DNA of 64,000 nt from assembly GCF_001542815.1 (NCBI RefSeq), contig NZ_CP006992.1, positions 4,965,501 through 5,029,500 of the forward strand, read 5' to 3'. Within the stretch, counting starts at the first letter, position 1. Every line of letters begins with the position of its first letter. The notes beneath the pieces were generated by a model, which saw only the letters and a list, made by a program, of their open reading frames with translations, was not told where the DNA came from and did no database searches. This DNA is from Methylobacterium sp. AMS5 (lineage in GTDB: Bacteria; Pseudomonadota; Alphaproteobacteria; Rhizobiales; Beijerinckiaceae). This document shows, one piece after another, positions 1-8,937 of the stretch. The translations under genes were made by a program, and so were the position numbers.

Positions 1-1
1 C

Positions 2-529
2 GATCTCGGCCGGGTCGTCGCCCGCCTGCACGCCGCCGAGGGCGAGTGCTACGGCTGGCATGCCGATTACGCGTTCGGCTCCGTCGCCATCGAGAATGCC
101 TGGGACGACGACTGGCCCGCCTTCTGGGGCGAGCGCCGCCTGCTCTGCCATGCCGGACACCTCCCCGCCCCATTGTTCCGGCGGATCGAGGCGCTGGCCC
201 GCGACCTGGGAAACCGCCTGCCGGGACGCCCCCGCTCCGCCCTGCTCCACGGCGACCTATGGGGCGGCAATGTCCTCTATGCCGGCGAGCGGGTCTCGGG
301 GCTGATCGATCCGGCCTGCTATCACGGCCATGCCGAGGTCGATCTGGCGATGCTGAGCCTGTTCGGGCGGCCCGGTCCGGCCTTCCGTGCGGCCTACGGA
401 GCGCCCGAGCCCGGCGCCGCGGAGCGCGCGCCGATCTACAAGCTCTGGCCGGCCCTGGTGCATTGGCGCCTGTTCGGCGACGGCTACCGCGGCATGGTGG
501 CGGGGTTGCTGGACGCGGCCGGCGTCTGA
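2..529 (+). CDS. fructosamine kinase family protein, C-terminal part
   Basis: The frame is already open at the window edge, so the start is missing and 175 residues are visible. The segment HGDLWGGN is the catalytic-loop motif of the aminoglycoside phosphotransferase/fructosamine-3-kinase fold, and the following IDPACYHGH plus DLAM match the family's second (metal-binding) motif. An upstream GW...FW.E.RL pattern also fits fructosamine kinases. Family members phosphorylate protein-bound ketoamines so that the sugar can be shed (protein deglycation), in the cytosol. The C-terminus ends normally. Substrate is inferred from family only. Confidence 0.85.
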   Translation, partial: DLGRVVARLHAAEGECYGWHADYAFGSVAIENAWDDDWPAFWGERRLLCHAGHLPAPLFRRIEALARDLGNRLPGRPRSALLHGDLWGGNVLYAGERVSGLIDPACYHGHAEVDLAMLSLFGRPGPAFRAAYGAPEPGAAERAPIYKLWPALVHWRLFGDGYRGMVAGLLDAAGV

Positions 530-564
530 CCGGGCTTTCCTTCGATCCTCGACCGGACGCCGTC

Positions 565-948
565 TCAGAACATCCCGTTCGAATGGGCGGAGTGTTCGGG
601 CAGGATCTGCAGGACGTCCCAGTGCTCGACGATCCGGCCGCCGTCATCGAGCCGGAAGATGTCGATGGCCGCATAATCGTGGTCGCCCGGCCAGTGCTGG
701 AGACAGTGCAGCACGACCAGATCGCCTTCGGCGACCGCCCGTTTCACCTCGACCCGCTTGCCCGGCCACTCGCGCGCCATGCGCTCGAAATAGGCGATGA
801 AGCCGTCCTTGCCGTTCGCCACGTGCGGGTTGTGCTGGATGTAGTCCTCGCCGGCGTAACGCTCGATCGCCTCGCGCGGCCGGCTCTCGTTGAACATCAG
901 TTCGTAGAAGGCGATGACGGTCGCCTTGTTCGTCGCGAGGTCGGTCAT
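565..948 (-). CDS. SnoaL-like / nuclear transport factor 2 family protein
   Basis: This 127-residue protein has the size and layout of a single SnoaL-like (NTF2-fold) domain: an N-terminal helix with AFYELMFN, then [11 protein letters not shown], a strand carrying [13 protein letters not shown], and [16 protein letters not shown] near the C-terminus. These patterns recur in the large SnoaL-like group of small cone-shaped proteins that bind or isomerise small molecules. The true substrate cannot be read from the sequence. It lies tail to tail with the gene to its left and separate from the ABC transporter to its right. Confidence 0.8.
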   Translation of the reverse strand: MTDLATNKATVIAFYELMFNESRPREAIERYAGEDYIQHNPHVANGKDGFIAYFERMAREWPGKRVEVKRAVAEGDLVVLHCLQHWPGDHDYAAIDIFRLDDGGRIVEHWDVLQILPEHSAHSNGMF

Positions 949-1045
949 GCTGTCGCTCCGAGCGGGTGAACGGGCAAAGTCCAGCCGCAGCGCGGCCTCA
1001 CGCCGTTCATCATGCCCGAGCGACAGTTCGCCGTCAGCGCGGCCC

Positions 1046-3160
1046 CTACTCCGCCGGAGCCGGCATCGGCGACAGGCGCGGCTCGAAGCGGCCGCCCTCC
1101 GTCGGCTTCATCTCGACGCGCCGGTCGTGATGCTTGTGCAGGGTCGAGCGGTGGCCGATCGAGACGATGGTCGTGCCGGGCATCGTCGCGCGCAGCGTCC
1201 GATAGATTTCGGCCTCGGTGTCCTCGTCGAGGGCGGCGGTCGATTCGTCGAGGAACAGCCAGTCGGGCTTGGCCAGGATCGCCCGCGCGATGGCGAGGCG
1301 CTGCTGCTCGCCGCCCGACAGGCGCCGGTCCCAGGTATCGACCTCGTCGAGCTTGTCCGCAAGCTGGGGAAGCTGGGCGGCGTTGAGCGCGTCGCGGATC
1401 TCCTCGTCGGAGAACCGGTCGATCGGATTCGGATAGGCTACCGCGCCGCGCAGGGAACCGAGCGGGATATAGGGCCGCTGCGGCAGAACCAGCGCCGACT
1501 GTCCGGCCGGCACGTCGACCCGGCCCTTGCCGAACGGCCAGATCCCGGCGATCGCCCGGAACAGGGTCGACTTGCCCGAGCCGGAGGGGCCGGTGACCAG
1601 GGTCGCTCCGCCTTTCGGCAGTTCGAGCGCGCCCGCATGGACGATCTCGCGGCCATCGGGCAGCGCCAGCGTCAGGTCGCGGGCGGTCACGCCGCCGGCG
1701 GTCTCGTTGCCGTTGGCGAGGCCGTAGCCGGCGCCGGCCAGAGCCTCGGCCTGGGTCATCGCCCGCTTGAACGAGCCGAGACGGATGGTGTTCGCCTTGT
1801 AGGCGGCGAGGATGGTGTAGGACGTGATGAAGAAGTTCAGCGAGTTCTGGACGTTGCTGAACGCATTCGAGGTCTGCTGCAGGGCGCCGAGGGTGATCTT
1901 CTTGGCAAAGAAGGACGGCGCGGCGATGACGAGCGGGAAGATCGCGCTCAACTGGCGGTAGCTGAAGGTGAAAGCGATCAGCTTGATGCGCCGGAAGATG
2001 ATGCCGACGTAGTTGTCGACGATGGCGTGGAACAGGGTGGAGAGGCGGGACGCCTCGGCCCGTTCGCCGCGCAGCAGGGCGATCTGCTCGGAATAGATGC
2101 GGTTGCGCGCCAGGGCGAAGCGGAAATCCGCCTCGACCTGCTCCTGCCGGTAGTCGAGGCCGATGAGCGGCTTGCCGATGAGGTGCGTGAGCCAAGTGCC
2201 GACCACGGCGTAGGCGATCACCAGCCACACGAGGAAGCCCGGGATCACGGCGTCGGTGAACGGCAGCACGAAGTCGCGCGAGAGCGTCCACAGGATGACG
2301 ATGAAGGAGACGAGCTGCGCCGCCTGCGAGAGCAGCCGGGTCGAGAGGGTCGTGGTCTGGGCGATGAAGTTGTTGACGTCCGACTGGATGCGCTGATCCG
2401 GGTTGTCGGCGTGCTCGTCGACGAAGGGAATGCGGTAATGCGTGCCCTCCCCGAGCCAGCGCTCGTAGAGATTGTGAGTGAGCCAGGTGCGCCAGCGGAG
2501 CTGCAATCCGGCATCGACATAGATGTCGAACATGCCGATCACGACGTTGAGGATCGCCAGCGGCACGAAGATCCAGCCGAGCTGATACCAGAAGCTCGGT
2601 GCGTCGAACTCCTGCAGCGCGTTGTACATGTCGCGGTAGAAGAAGTTGAACCGCAGCGTCAGCGCCACGTCCGCGAAGCTGACGAAGATCGACAGCGCCA
2701 CGAGGTTGCGGCCGATCTGGCCCTCGGTGCGGCCGAACCGGCGGAACATGCCGACTTCCCGGCTCGGAGTGTCGTGGCTGGCGAAATAGGGGTCGGCGAT
2801 CAGGGTGATGTCGCGGATCGGCTTCCAGTGCGAGACGGCGAGCACGATGGCGGCGAACACCACGGAGCCGGTCGCGGCGAAATCCGGCGGCAGCAGCGCC
2901 GCGACGACGCCCGGCAGGGCGCCCATCGCCGCCAGGGTCTTGGCGCCCGCCAGCAGCAGGTAGCCGACGCCGTAGACCGAGATGAAAATCTTCAGGTAGG
3001 CCGAGAGGCTGTTCGAGGCGATGAGGATGCCCGCCATCGCGAAGCCGGCGAGCGAGACGTAGAGCGGCGGGCTCGGAATCCCCGGCATGGCCAGCAGCAG
3101 GAGGGCGACGAGTGCCGTCAGCACCGCCTGGATGCCGAGCCTGCTCTTCAATGCGGCCAC
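1046..3160 (-). CDS. ABC transporter, fused permease/ATPase of the SbmA/BacA-like (YddA) type
   Basis: The protein has several hydrophobic N-terminal segments, an SbmA/BacA-like membrane domain (roughly residues 120-420, with [13 protein letters not shown] and the [11 protein letters not shown] stretch typical of this group), and a C-terminal ATPase. The ATPase shows Walker [10 protein letters not shown] near residue 525, signature LSGGEQQR, and Walker B WLFLDES. Members act in the inner membrane and are linked to uptake of peptides, vitamin B12 or lipids; this gene's substrate is unknown. I prefer the GTG at 3160 because AGGA lies about 9 bases upstream; an in-frame GTG at 3184 would add eight residues. 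Confidence 0.9.
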   Translation of the reverse strand: MAALKSRLGIQAVLTALVALLLLAMPGIPSPPLYVSLAGFAMAGILIASNSLSAYLKIFISVYGVGYLLLAGAKTLAAMGALPGVVAALLPPDFAATGSVVFAAIVLAVSHWKPIRDITLIADPYFASHDTPSREVGMFRRFGRTEGQIGRNLVALSIFVSFADVALTLRFNFFYRDMYNALQEFDAPSFWYQLGWIFVPLAILNVVIGMFDIYVDAGLQLRWRTWLTHNLYERWLGEGTHYRIPFVDEHADNPDQRIQSDVNNFIAQTTTLSTRLLSQAAQLVSFIVILWTLSRDFVLPFTDAVIPGFLVWLVIAYAVVGTWLTHLIGKPLIGLDYRQEQVEADFRFALARNRIYSEQIALLRGERAEASRLSTLFHAIVDNYVGIIFRRIKLIAFTFSYRQLSAIFPLVIAAPSFFAKKITLGALQQTSNAFSNVQNSLNFFITSYTILAAYKANTIRLGSFKRAMTQAEALAGAGYGLANGNETAGGVTARDLTLALPDGREIVHAGALELPKGGATLVTGPSGSGKSTLFRAIAGIWPFGKGRVDVPAGQSALVLPQRPYIPLGSLRGAVAYPNPIDRFSDEEIRDALNAAQLPQLADKLDEVDTWDRRLSGGEQQRLAIARAILAKPDWLFLDESTAALDEDTEAEIYRTLRATMPGTTIVSIGHRSTLHKHHDRRVEMKPTEGGRFEPRLSPMPAPAE

Positions 3161-3432
3161 GCGGGTCGTTCCTTCTCGCTGCACCGGCCCTGCCCATCCT
3201 CGTATCGAATGGCGCGCCGACGGACGGGTTCAATCGCCGAATGCGGCGGCCCTGGCTATCCGTCGTGGCGAGAACGTGGCGCGCAGCCGCGCCTGTCACG
3301 TGAATTTTCGGTCATGTCGAGAAGTGGGGCTGTCGCCAGCCAGTGCCGCACGCCGCCGGGTGCGACACCATGAACAAGTTTTCCGACGACTTTTGAAACG
3401 ATGGCCGGGTGTGCCTCCCAGCCCCTCGGTCC

Positions 3433-3762
3433 TCAGTTCGCGTCCCAGTTCCAATCACCGTAATCCGGCTCGCGGCAGCGGTAGCCGATCGGGCATTGCG
3501 GGTTGTCGCGGGTCGGGACGAAGCGCAGCTCGGCGATTTCCGTGAGTTCGCAGAAACTGCGGTCGCGCACGAAGCGCTCGGGCGGGCGCCCGCCGAAGCT
3601 GAGCGTCGCCGCGCCTTCCGCCTTCACCAGAGCCATCGCTTCCACGCAGGTCGGGCGCGCCGTCTGCGTGCGCGGCTGGGCCATGGCGGGAGCAAGGGCA
3701 AAGGGCGACGACAGCAGGGGCGCCAGTGCCGAGCCGAGAACGGCGAGGGTGACAGGTTTCAT
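3433..3762 (-). CDS. small secreted protein of unknown function
   Basis: The 109-residue product begins with a clear Sec signal peptide: a lysine, a hydrophobic core and an AMAQ cleavage region. The mature part is short and has four cysteines (TCVEA, SFCEL, PQCPIGYRC), so disulfide bonds in the periplasm are likely. No family was recognised. A GTG one codon upstream of the chosen ATG is also possible. It stands alone between the ABC transporter and a divergent membrane-anchored protein. Confidence 0.7.
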   Translation of the reverse strand: MKPVTLAVLGSALAPLLSSPFALAPAMAQPRTQTARPTCVEAMALVKAEGAATLSFGGRPPERFVRDRSFCELTEIAELRFVPTRDNPQCPIGYRCREPDYGDWNWDAN

Positions 3763-3996
3763 CACAGGGGTACGGTCGACGGCCGTTGCGGCCGCTAAGC
3801 TTGACCATGGCAGGTTCCGCTTGCGGCGGGAAGGGGTTGCCGTGCCTCTGCCGCAATCCCGGCGTCTATCGCGGAACGTGGGCCACGACGGCCTTGAGTC
3901 GTTTTAGGAAAAGTGCCGTGTGGTGCGGGCGGCCCGGGTCGACGATGCGGCCGGCCGCATGGCGCCGTTTTCTGAAACATCGTCTCGGACGCGAGA

Positions 3997-4710
3997 ATGC
4001 TGATATCAGGAGCGCAAGCCGAAGAGGCGGCGAGAGGGGCGGCGGCAGAGCCGATGACGGCAGACGGTGCGCAGGAGGCCGGCGGGACCGATGTTGGGGC
4101 ACGGGAGGTGACGTCCGCGGCCCTGTCGCGGCGTCTCGCGATCCCGGTGATCCTGGCCGCGGGCTGGGGCGCCCTGTTCGCTTATACACTGATCGTGCTC
4201 ACCGATGACGGGTCCGTGGCGGCGCCCGCCGGTCAGATCCGATTCGCGGCGACCGACGGCATCGACGTCCCGGAGGTGCGGTTGCCCGAGCCGGAGCGGC
4301 CGGCCATGCCCACCGCCAACCCGCCGCGGGTGCTGACAGTCGCCGCGCCCGCACCGCCGCTGGAGACGGTGGTCCCCCCCGCCGAGCCGCGGCCCGCCGC
4401 GCCGCTGGTGGAGCGCGCCGCCTTCGTCGGCATCTGGGGGCCGACCCCGGTGGCCTGTGGCCAGCGCCAGCGCCGCCGCGGTTTCCTGCCCGCCACGATC
4501 ACCGAGGACGGCGCCAAGGCCGGGCGCACCATCTGCCGCTTCCGCAACAACCGCCGCGAGGGCAGCGCCTGGACCATGGCCGCCGATTGCAGCGAGCGCG
4601 GTCGCCGCTGGACCTCCCAGGTCCGCCTCCTCGTCGAGCATGACCGGCTCACCTGGACGAGCGGCAAGGGCCAGGCGAACTACATCCGCTGCGGGCGGAG
4701 ATCCGACTGA
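3997..4710 (+). CDS. membrane-anchored protein of unknown function with conserved periplasmic domain
   Basis: The 237-residue product has one transmembrane segment at about residues 48-70 (IPVILAAGWGALFAYTLIVL), a proline/alanine-rich linker to about residue 140, and a compact C-terminal domain. That domain contains a GIWGPTP motif and several spaced cysteines (ACGQ, TICRF, ADCSE, YIRCG), a pattern seen in uncharacterised proteins of Rhizobiales. A periplasmic position is inferred from the topology. A second ATG at residue 20 could be the true start. Confidence 0.65.
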   Translation: MLISGAQAEEAARGAAAEPMTADGAQEAGGTDVGAREVTSAALSRRLAIPVILAAGWGALFAYTLIVLTDDGSVAAPAGQIRFAATDGIDVPEVRLPEPERPAMPTANPPRVLTVAAPAPPLETVVPPAEPRPAAPLVERAAFVGIWGPTPVACGQRQRRRGFLPATITEDGAKAGRTICRFRNNRREGSAWTMAADCSERGRRWTSQVRLLVEHDRLTWTSGKGQANYIRCGRRSD

Positions 4711-4717
4711 GGCGCCG

Positions 4718-5638
4718 CTAGGCCGCCCGATGCTCGATGAAGCGCCGCCCCAGCGCGCGAGCCCGAAACACGACCTGCTCCGGCACGAAGCGCCAAAGGC
4801 GCTCTGCGCCGTCCATCCGCTCGTCCTCGTGCGGATCGAGCACGACTTCGGTGCGTCCGCTCATCTGCAGCAGATCGCCGGTCGCGAAATCCGGAAAGAC
4901 CAGCCCCGCCCGCGGGTTCGCTAGCAGGTTGCCCAGCGTGTTGAAGAAGCGGTTGCCGGCATAGTCGGGCACCGTCAGGCTGCCATCCGCGCCGACCTGC
5001 ACGAAGCCGGGCGGCCCTCCCCGGTGCGAGACATCGACCTGCCGCCGGCCCCCCGCATCCTCGACGAAGCTCGCCACGAAGAAGGTGTCGGCCGCCGCGA
5101 TGAATCTCCGCGCCACCGGATCGAGCCCGTTCGACAGGACGGAGCGGGGCCGGGCCGCCTCCTCTCCGAGGCGGGGGCCTTCATGCCGACGATGGATGTA
5201 TTGCGGGCAATTCCCGAAACTCTGCTCGACGCGGATCGCGAAGCCCTCCGGTCCCGTGCGCTCGACGCTTCCGTTCAGGCGGTTGCGGCGGCGCGTCGCC
5301 AGTTCGATGCCGAGCAGGGCCACGCCGTCGCCGTCCTCCAGCCCCGCCTCGGCGGGATCGTCCGGCTCGCGGCGCCCGTCCACTCTGAGTCGAAACGGGT
5401 CCGGCGCGTGGAGGAAGCCCGGTTCGCCCTCCCGCAACGTCGCCCAGGGGCAGCCCTCCCCATCCACGCTTCCCAGGACGGCGAAGGGCAGGAGCGGAAA
5501 GAACGCCCGGTGCTGCTCGGTCAGGTGATCGCGGATCACCCGCGGGCCGAGTTCGGCCATCCGGCCGGCCATGCCGACACGCTCTTGGATCGCCACCTCG
5601 CCCCGGTGCCAGGGGGAGGATGCGGCTTGCCCGTTCAT
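4718..5638 (-). CDS. pyridoxamine 5'-phosphate oxidase-family flavoprotein
   Basis: The 306-residue protein carries a PPOX/flavin-reductase-like split barrel, visible as [23 protein letters not shown] near residue 40 and as ADTFFVASF with [12 protein letters not shown] in the second half. Such proteins bind FMN and reduce small molecules; the substrate is not evident. The start ATG overlaps the stop of the upstream GST gene (ATGA), so the two are translated together and probably act in one process. The open frame continues further upstream but only inside the GST gene, so I reject the longer start. Confidence 0.8.
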   Translation of the reverse strand: MNGQAASSPWHRGEVAIQERVGMAGRMAELGPRVIRDHLTEQHRAFFPLLPFAVLGSVDGEGCPWATLREGEPGFLHAPDPFRLRVDGRREPDDPAEAGLEDGDGVALLGIELATRRRNRLNGSVERTGPEGFAIRVEQSFGNCPQYIHRRHEGPRLGEEAARPRSVLSNGLDPVARRFIAAADTFFVASFVEDAGGRRQVDVSHRGGPPGFVQVGADGSLTVPDYAGNRFFNTLGNLLANPRAGLVFPDFATGDLLQMSGRTEVVLDPHEDERMDGAERLWRFVPEQVVFRARALGRRFIEHRAA

Positions 5639-6261
5639 GCGGAGTCTCCCGTCGCGTTCAGGCCGACCGGTGAGGCCGGGAGTGACACGAAGCCGGGCAG
5701 CGCCTCGATGCGGGCCTGCCAGGCACGGACGTTTTCGTAAGGCGCGAGATCGACGTTCCCCTCGGGCGCCGCGGCGATGTAGCTGTAGAGCGCCACATCG
5801 GCGATGGTCGGGCGGTCGGCGGCGAGCCAATCGCGGGACGACAGCTCCGCGTCGATCAGCGCCAGAATCCTGTGGGCGCGGGCGATCACCTCCCCCGTAT
5901 CGAAGTTGGCGCCGAACAGCGTGACGAGGCGGGCGGCGCAGGGGCCGAAGGCGATCGGCCCGGCCGCGACGGAAAGCCAGCGCTGCACCCGCGCGGCTCC
6001 GGCCGCATCCTCCGGCAGCCAGTCGCTGCGCCCGAGCTTCTTGGCGAGATAGACGAGGACGGCGTTGGAATCCGGCACGATCGTCCCGTCGTCGTCGAGG
6101 ACGGGGACCTGCCCGAACGGGTTGATCGCGAGGAAACCCGGCGATCGGTTCTGCCCCCCGGCAAAATCGACCTCGACGGTTTCATAGGGCTGGCCGAGCA
6201 GAGACAGGAACAGGCGTGCCCGGTGGGCATGGCCCGAGAGCGTCAGGCTGTAGAGCTTCAC
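5635..6261 (-). CDS. glutathione S-transferase
   Basis: The 208-residue protein has a thioredoxin-like N-domain ([14 protein letters not shown], then [13 protein letters not shown] with the cis-proline, and [10 protein letters not shown], the glutathione-binding DS pair) and an all-helical C-domain with [11 protein letters not shown]. This is the standard cytosolic GST arrangement for conjugating or reducing electrophiles. It is the first gene of a two-gene unit with the PPOX flavoprotein. A LysR gene starts 144 bases away on the other strand and may control the pair. Confidence 0.92.
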   Translation of the reverse strand: MKLYSLTLSGHAHRARLFLSLLGQPYETVEVDFAGGQNRSPGFLAINPFGQVPVLDDDGTIVPDSNAVLVYLAKKLGRSDWLPEDAAGAARVQRWLSVAAGPIAFGPCAARLVTLFGANFDTGEVIARAHRILALIDAELSSRDWLAADRPTIADVALYSYIAAAPEGNVDLAPYENVRAWQARIEALPGFVSLPASPVGLNATGDSA

Positions 6262-6405
6262 GGCGTCGTCTCCTCCCGGCCGCGGGATCGGCCGTGGGGC
6301 GGATCACACTCCTTCTCCGCCGCGAGGTGAACTGGCATTGTCGGCAAGCGACTGTTGCGTGCAGCGGAATAATCGCCACTCTGCCCCAGACAGGGAGGGA
6401 CCGCG

Positions 6406-7311
6406 ATGGACCGGCTGCAAGGGATGCGGGTGTTCGTGCGGGTTGCCGAGAGCGGCGGCTTTGCCGGGGCGGCCCGTGCGCTGTCCATGAGTCCGGCCGC
6501 GGTCACGCGCGCCGTGGCGGCACTCGAAGCGGAAATTGGGGCGCGGCTGTTCATCCGCACCACGCGCTCGGTGAAGCTTACCGAGGCCGGCGGGCGCTAT
6601 CTGGAGGATTGCCGCCGGATCCTCGCCGAGATCGCGGAAGCGGAGGCCGCCGCCGCGGGCTCGACCGCGACGCCGACCGGTGTCCTGACGCTGACGGCCC
6701 CGGTGCAGTTCGGGCGGCTCTACGTGCTGCCGGTGGTGACCGATTATCTCGCGCGCCACCCGGCGGTCGCGGTCCGCGCGCTGTTCCTCGACCGGATCGT
6801 CAACCTGATCGAGGAGGGCATCGATGTCGGCGTGCGGATCGGGCATCTGGCCGATTCCGGGCTCACGGCGATCCGTGTCGGCAGCGTGCGACGGGTCGTC
6901 TGCGCCGCACCGAGCTATCTCGAGCGGCATGGCGTGCCCGAAACACCGCACGACCTGCGCGATCATGCGGTGGTCGGCTCGTCAAACCCCGGTGCCCTGC
7001 CGGAATGGCGGTTCGGGCCCGAGCGGCGCACCACGGTCAGCGTCCATCCCCGGCTCGTCTGCAACACGGTCGATGCGGCGCTGGCAGCGGCCCTCGACGG
7101 TTGGGGGATCGCGCGTCTGCTGTCCTATCAGGTCGCGCCGGCGGTGGCGGAAGGGCGCCTGCGCATCCTCCTCAGCGAGGACGAGGAGGCGCCGGTTCCG
7201 ATCCACGTCGTCAGCCCCGAGGGACGGCGGGCGCCGGCCAAGACCCGCGCCTTCGTCGATCTCGCCGCGGTGCGGCTGCGCGCCGATCCACGGGTCAACC
7301 CGGCGACCTGA
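6406..7311 (+). CDS. LysR-family transcriptional regulator
   Basis: The 301-residue protein starts with the LysR winged helix-turn-helix (residues 1-60, SGGFAGAARALSMSPAAVTRAV followed by LGARLF-like EIGARLFIRTTR) and continues with the periplasmic-binding-fold effector domain. It is of the CrgA/DsdC-like subgroup in which the effector domain starts near residue 90. It is divergent from the GST-PPOX unit across 144 bases, the usual position for a LysR protein regulating its neighbour. The inducer is unknown. Confidence 0.93.
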   Translation: MDRLQGMRVFVRVAESGGFAGAARALSMSPAAVTRAVAALEAEIGARLFIRTTRSVKLTEAGGRYLEDCRRILAEIAEAEAAAAGSTATPTGVLTLTAPVQFGRLYVLPVVTDYLARHPAVAVRALFLDRIVNLIEEGIDVGVRIGHLADSGLTAIRVGSVRRVVCAAPSYLERHGVPETPHDLRDHAVVGSSNPGALPEWRFGPERRTTVSVHPRLVCNTVDAALAAALDGWGIARLLSYQVAPAVAEGRLRILLSEDEEAPVPIHVVSPEGRRAPAKTRAFVDLAAVRLRADPRVNPAT

Positions 7312-7329
7312 GGCAGTGGGAGGCCCCCC

Positions 7330-8937
7330 TCAGTACACGTCCGCCTGATAGCGCCCGCTCTTCTTCAAGGCGGCGAGGTAGGCCACGGCCTCGTCGGGGT
7401 TCTTGCCGCCGAACTGGGCGGCGACGTCGATGATCGCCCGCTCCACGTCCTTGGCCATGCGCTTGGCATCGCCGCAGACGTAGAAATGGGCGCCGCCCTC
7501 CAGCCATTTCCACAGCTCGGCGCCGTTCTCGCGCATCCGGTCCTGCACGTAGGTCTTTTCCGTGCCGTCGCGCGACCAAGCAAGCGAGAGGCGGGTCAGC
7601 ACCTTGTCGTCCTTCAGGCCGTTCAGCTCGTCTTTGTAGAAGAAGTCGGTCGCCTGCCGCTGGTGGCCGTAGAACAGCCAGTTGCGGCCGGGCGCCTTCG
7701 TCGCCGCCCGCTCGCGCAGGAACGAGCGGAACGGCGCGACGCCGGTGCCGGGGCCGCACATGATCACGTCCTTGCCCGTATCCGCCGGCAGGCCGAAACC
7801 GTGCGCCTTCTGCAGGTAGATCCGGACCTTCGTCTGCTCCGGGAGACGCTCGCCCAGATGCGTGGAGGCGACGCCGAGGCGCAGGCGCGAGCGATGGTTG
7901 TAGCGCACCGCATCGACGGTGAGCGAAACCCGGCCCTCGTCCATCTTCGGCGAGGAGGAGATCGAGTAGAGCCGTGGCTGCAACTCGTCGAGCGCCTCCA
8001 GAAAGACCTCGGCATCGGGGCGCGCACCGGGGAATTTGTGGAGCGCGCCGAGCACGTCGAGATGCTGTGCATCGCCGTCCGGATCCTCGCCGGCCGCCAG
8101 CGCCTGCGCCTTCTTCCGGGCGGCACCCGAGGTGAGGAGCGAGAGGAGTTGGTAGAGGTTGTCCGGCGCGGCACCCAGGGAATACTCGGTCAGCAGCCGG
8201 TCGCGCAGGGTCTTGCCCGCGATCATCCGCTCGGGCCGCGTGCCGAGTTCAGCGATCACCGCATCGACCAGGGCCGGGGCGTTGGCGGGGAACAGGCCGA
8301 GGGAATCGCCCGCCTCGTAGGTGATCGGCGTGTCCCGCAGGTCGATCTCGATGTGCCAGGTCTCCTTCTCGCCGCCCGGCGCGTTGAGGCGCGTGCGCGA
8401 GAGGAAGGTCGCCTCCACCGGGTTCTCGCGGCAGAAGCCCAGCGGTCCGAGTTCCGGTTCCTTCTTCGGAGCGTCGCCCGCCTCCGCCTTCGGAGCGGAG
8501 GCCGCGCCGCCGGAGGCGCCGAACTCCTCATCGAGCTTCTTGAGCATCCGGAGGGTCTCTTTGCCGCCGGGCTGGCAAAGGTTCAGCCGCTCCTCGCTCT
8601 TGAGGAAGATCGCGTTGGCGTAGTCCGCGCAGTTGTAGCCGCACTGTCCGCAATCCTGCTGGGCCATGGCGGCCATCAGCTTCTGCGGCTCGGAGCGGTC
8701 CTTGGCGATCGCCATCCGGTCGTTGATCGGCATCGACGGGTCGTGCCAGGGCGCGTCGTCGTTGTCGGCGAGCTTCGGACCCGTGGACGGCGCCTCGCCG
8801 GGGGCGAGCGCGGTGGCGCCTTCCACGGCAGGGCCGAGGAGCGCGGCGAAGTAGCCTGACAGCCAGGAGCGCTGGTCGGCGTTGAACGGGGCGCTTTCAG
8901 GGATGAGAACGAGCGGGGGCGCGACGTGCTGGGTCAT
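7330..8937 (-). CDS. CysJ-like FAD/NAD(P)H reductase with N-terminal four-cysteine (Fe-S) domain
   Basis: The 535-residue protein has a ferredoxin-NADP reductase module like the C-terminal half of sulfite reductase flavoprotein: FAD motif RLYSISSSP and the nucleotide site CGPGTGVAPFRSF, ending in the aromatic residue typical of this fold (DVY). The flavodoxin (FMN) domain of CysJ is absent. Instead residues 96-121 hold four cysteines spaced C-x2-C-x3-C-x17-C, as in Fe-S domains of the Fes type. Its ATG overlaps the nirA stop (ATGA). I infer that it passes electrons from NAD(P)H to NirA, perhaps through the Fe-S centre. Confidence 0.85.
   Translation of the reverse strand: MTQHVAPPLVLIPESAPFNADQRSWLSGYFAALLGPAVEGATALAPGEAPSTGPKLADNDDAPWHDPSMPINDRMAIAKDRSEPQKLMAAMAQQDCGQCGYNCADYANAIFLKSEERLNLCQPGGKETLRMLKKLDEEFGASGGAASAPKAEAGDAPKKEPELGPLGFCRENPVEATFLSRTRLNAPGGEKETWHIEIDLRDTPITYEAGDSLGLFPANAPALVDAVIAELGTRPERMIAGKTLRDRLLTEYSLGAAPDNLYQLLSLLTSGAARKKAQALAAGEDPDGDAQHLDVLGALHKFPGARPDAEVFLEALDELQPRLYSISSSPKMDEGRVSLTVDAVRYNHRSRLRLGVASTHLGERLPEQTKVRIYLQKAHGFGLPADTGKDVIMCGPGTGVAPFRSFLRERAATKAPGRNWLFYGHQRQATDFFYKDELNGLKDDKVLTRLSLAWSRDGTEKTYVQDRMRENGAELWKWLEGGAHFYVCGDAKRMAKDVERAIIDVAAQFGGKNPDEAVAYLAALKKSGRYQADVY

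Noticed and set aside
914..3373. 819-codon plus-strand open frame
   Set aside because: Antisense shadow of the ABC transporter with low-complexity composition.
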